Shown here: in pieces, positions 62,267-64,000 of the stretch | Layout: the number at the start of each line of letters is the position of its first letter | Numbering within the stretch: position 1 is the first letter of the stretch | Origin: Symbiotaphrina buchneri | Lineage: Eukaryota; Ascomycota; Symbiotaphrinales; Symbiotaphrinaceae | DNA: 64,000 bases | Direction: 5' to 3' | Assembly (NCBI GenBank): GCA_001599915.1 | Contig: BCIG01000006.1 | Coordinates: 310,001 to 374,000 of the forward strand | Position numbers and translations under genes: made by a program | Notes under the pieces: generated by a model | What the model saw: the letters and a program-made list of their open reading frames with translations, nothing else | Told to the model about the DNA's origin: nothing | The model's database searches: none

Positions 62267-62661
62267 TATGTTAGGGTTGTTAGGGGTAGGTGGATAGCCA
62301 CTGAATCAAGTAGGAGAATAGGTAGGGAGATATACTATAAGAAACACTATAATAAAACAAAGGGAATAAAGCCTTTGTACAGGCTATTATATAGAGAAAT
62401 CACATAGAAAACCATATAAAGAAATCACCTATCTAAAACAAGAAACAAATATCAGTAAAACAGGTCCTGAATTCCCTATTTAATATGTTCCTCTATCTGA
62501 TTATCAAAAAAAGAGCTTTTATCCTTTAGAATGCAGAACACCAGAGAAACATTATTCCGTTCTGTTCTGCTGAAGTTTAGACTATATCACATGATACCGG
62601 TATAAAAGCACAAATCACCTTCTGTACCTTCTGCACCTTCTGCACCTTCTTCCCTACCACA
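62267..62661 (-). repeat. Family A LTR, right copy
   Basis: About 395 bp, same orientation as the left copy. It also carries several copies of the CTTCTG(T/C)ACC unit near 62,620-62,650. Its outer boundary is uncertain by two bases because the end is mutated. Confidence 0.8.
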
Positions 62662-64000
62662 TTATTACTTGTATTTATCTGAAAATATATTTTAAAACAT
62701 ATCTATCCTAGTTTTTATAAGATTTATTCTATTTTAAATATTAGATAATTTATTTTTATTGTAACTGTATTAATTGAACAATAGATATAAACTATCCTAA
62801 GCTTGTTAGACTTTTTTTAAAATGTACATAATCTTTATTAACTATAAAGACTTGTATTATATCAATATATTAGTTTTAATTAGTTATAAAAGTGTTTTCT
62901 TTTGATATTTAATCTTTTATAGATTATATAACTAGGACTTTATTATCTTTAATATAATATTTAAATAAGTAAGAATCTGATAAATAATTAAATCTGTTTT
63001 AGATATATTTTAAATGTCCTTAATAAATAAATTCTTATAAATAAACAATAACCATTTTGTTTTTAGTTGTTCAACATCAGATCTAACTTGATTTTCTATT
63101 AAACCTAAGTATTATCTTACCTAGGTTTTAATCTTATTTTTTAACATTGTTAACAATGATTAGTAATAATCATTTAACTACCTAGTAGTTAGAAATCAAT
63201 CTTTCTTTTTCAAACTTGTATTCTTTAATTAATTATCAGTTATTCTGTTATTAATCTATAACTAAGTAATATACCATGGTTTCTATCTTTATAAGTAATA
63301 AAAGATACCATTTTATATAGTATCAGTTAAGAGTGTTTTTTATATCCTGTTTTAATTTAATATAAACTAAGTATCATTTTATATTAAACTTCTTTAACTA
63401 TTCCTGAATAAAGTATGTTCTAGTTATCTTTTCTAATACTAGATTATCTAAACTAATATTAAATAAGTTAATAATAGATATTATAATGTTCTTTAGATAT
63501 AGATTCAACTTTTACTCCTGTAGTAAAAATCAAAAGATAAAAGTTATTGTTATTTATACTAACTAGTTATATATTAAACCTATAATATGGTTTTTATTAT
63601 TATCTTTCTTTGTTTTTCTAACTTGTTATATAGGTTAGTTATTAATCTTGTCTTTTTTGTTTTTATATATCAAGGGTTAAAATATCTTTAATTCTATATT
63701 AATAATATAGATAATAAAACTTTATAAAACTTGTTAACTATTCTTTATAACATAATAACCATTATTACTAGTTATAATCAATCTGTTTATCTGTTATAAT
63801 TAATAACTTATCCTTTAATCTACCAGTTATTCTATTCTTTAAACTTAGTATAGTTTATTTTAAAATCTTACTTTCTTTACCTAGTTCTGTTCTATAACCT
63901 TATACAGTTCCTAGTTTATTCTACTATTAGTATAACCTAGATTCTATACTAATGAAATCCTTTTTTTAAATCTGTTAAGTATCTAGAAGTTGTTTTTTTT
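62662..64000. other. AT-rich, gene-free sequence to the window end
   Basis: 1.3 kb of nearly pure A/T sequence with no open frame of note and no recognisable repeat boundary. It is probably decayed repeat DNA that continues past the window. Confidence 0.65.

Larger units (their letters stand above)
59839..62661 (-). mobile_element. 2.8-kb LTR element, decayed (LTR family A)
   Basis: Two direct copies of the family A LTR (59,839 to about 60,242 and 62,267-62,661) bound about 2.0 kb of AT-rich internal DNA. Both are in the opposite orientation to the solo LTR at 49,103. The internal part is too short for a full gag-pol set, so this is either a non-autonomous element or an internally reduced copy. 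No reverse-transcriptase or integrase block was recognised in it; the superfamily is open. A clear target duplication was not found, which fits heavy decay. It carries many breaks and the RIP-like transition bias. Confidence 0.7.

Overview
The window comes from a filamentous ascomycete (Pezizomycotina). Every gene has short GT-AG introns (about 46-105 bp). The gene set includes a Fus3/Pmk1-type MAP kinase, a Zn2Cys6 regulator, a Whi5/Nrm1-type G1/S repressor, a fungal Grainyhead/CP2 factor and a delta-8-type sphingolipid desaturase. The DNA falls into two compartments: a gene-bearing part of ordinary composition (1 to about 46,900) and an AT-rich, gene-free block (about 46,990-64,000) made of decayed retroelements with a strong C-to-T/G-to-A bias, as expected from repeat-induced point mutation (RIP). 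I cannot place the class with confidence.

Gene-bearing part, left to right: CP2/Grainyhead factor (minus, 1444-4268); a 5.5-kb gene-free interval with TAAGG-type short repeats (4269-9776); an oxysterol-binding Kes1/Osh4-type protein (plus); a cytochrome b5-fused sphingolipid desaturase (plus); a DUF1917 protein with an in-frame UAG near its end (minus); a Whi5/Nrm1-like protein (minus) divergent from a jacalin-tailed metallopeptidase (plus); DPH7/Rrt2 (plus); the karyopherin Msn5/exportin-5 (minus); Hem4 (minus) and Erv1 (plus) sharing a 207-bp promoter; the MAP kinase (minus); Sec24 (minus); a spliced small membrane protein (plus); a Zn2Cys6 factor (minus); threonine synthase (plus); and the acyltransferase Lro1/PDAT (minus), the last gene before the AT-rich block.

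No secondary-metabolite cluster or operon-like unit is seen. This is a mostly housekeeping and signalling stretch. Functional neighbours are loose: two lipid genes side by side (Kes1-like and desaturase) and the Hem4/Erv1 pair, both tied to mitochondrial metabolism.

The AT-rich block holds a complete-length but decayed Ty3/gypsy element (50,423-57,132; 182-bp LTRs, 5-bp target duplication GATAG). It also holds three copies of a second LTR family: one well-preserved solo LTR at 49,103-49,479, and two decayed copies bounding a 2.8-kb unit at 59,839-62,661. Around them are older AT-rich remnants. No tRNA, rRNA or CRISPR was recognised. All exon models were built by hand from splice signals and reading frame; each sums to a multiple of three.
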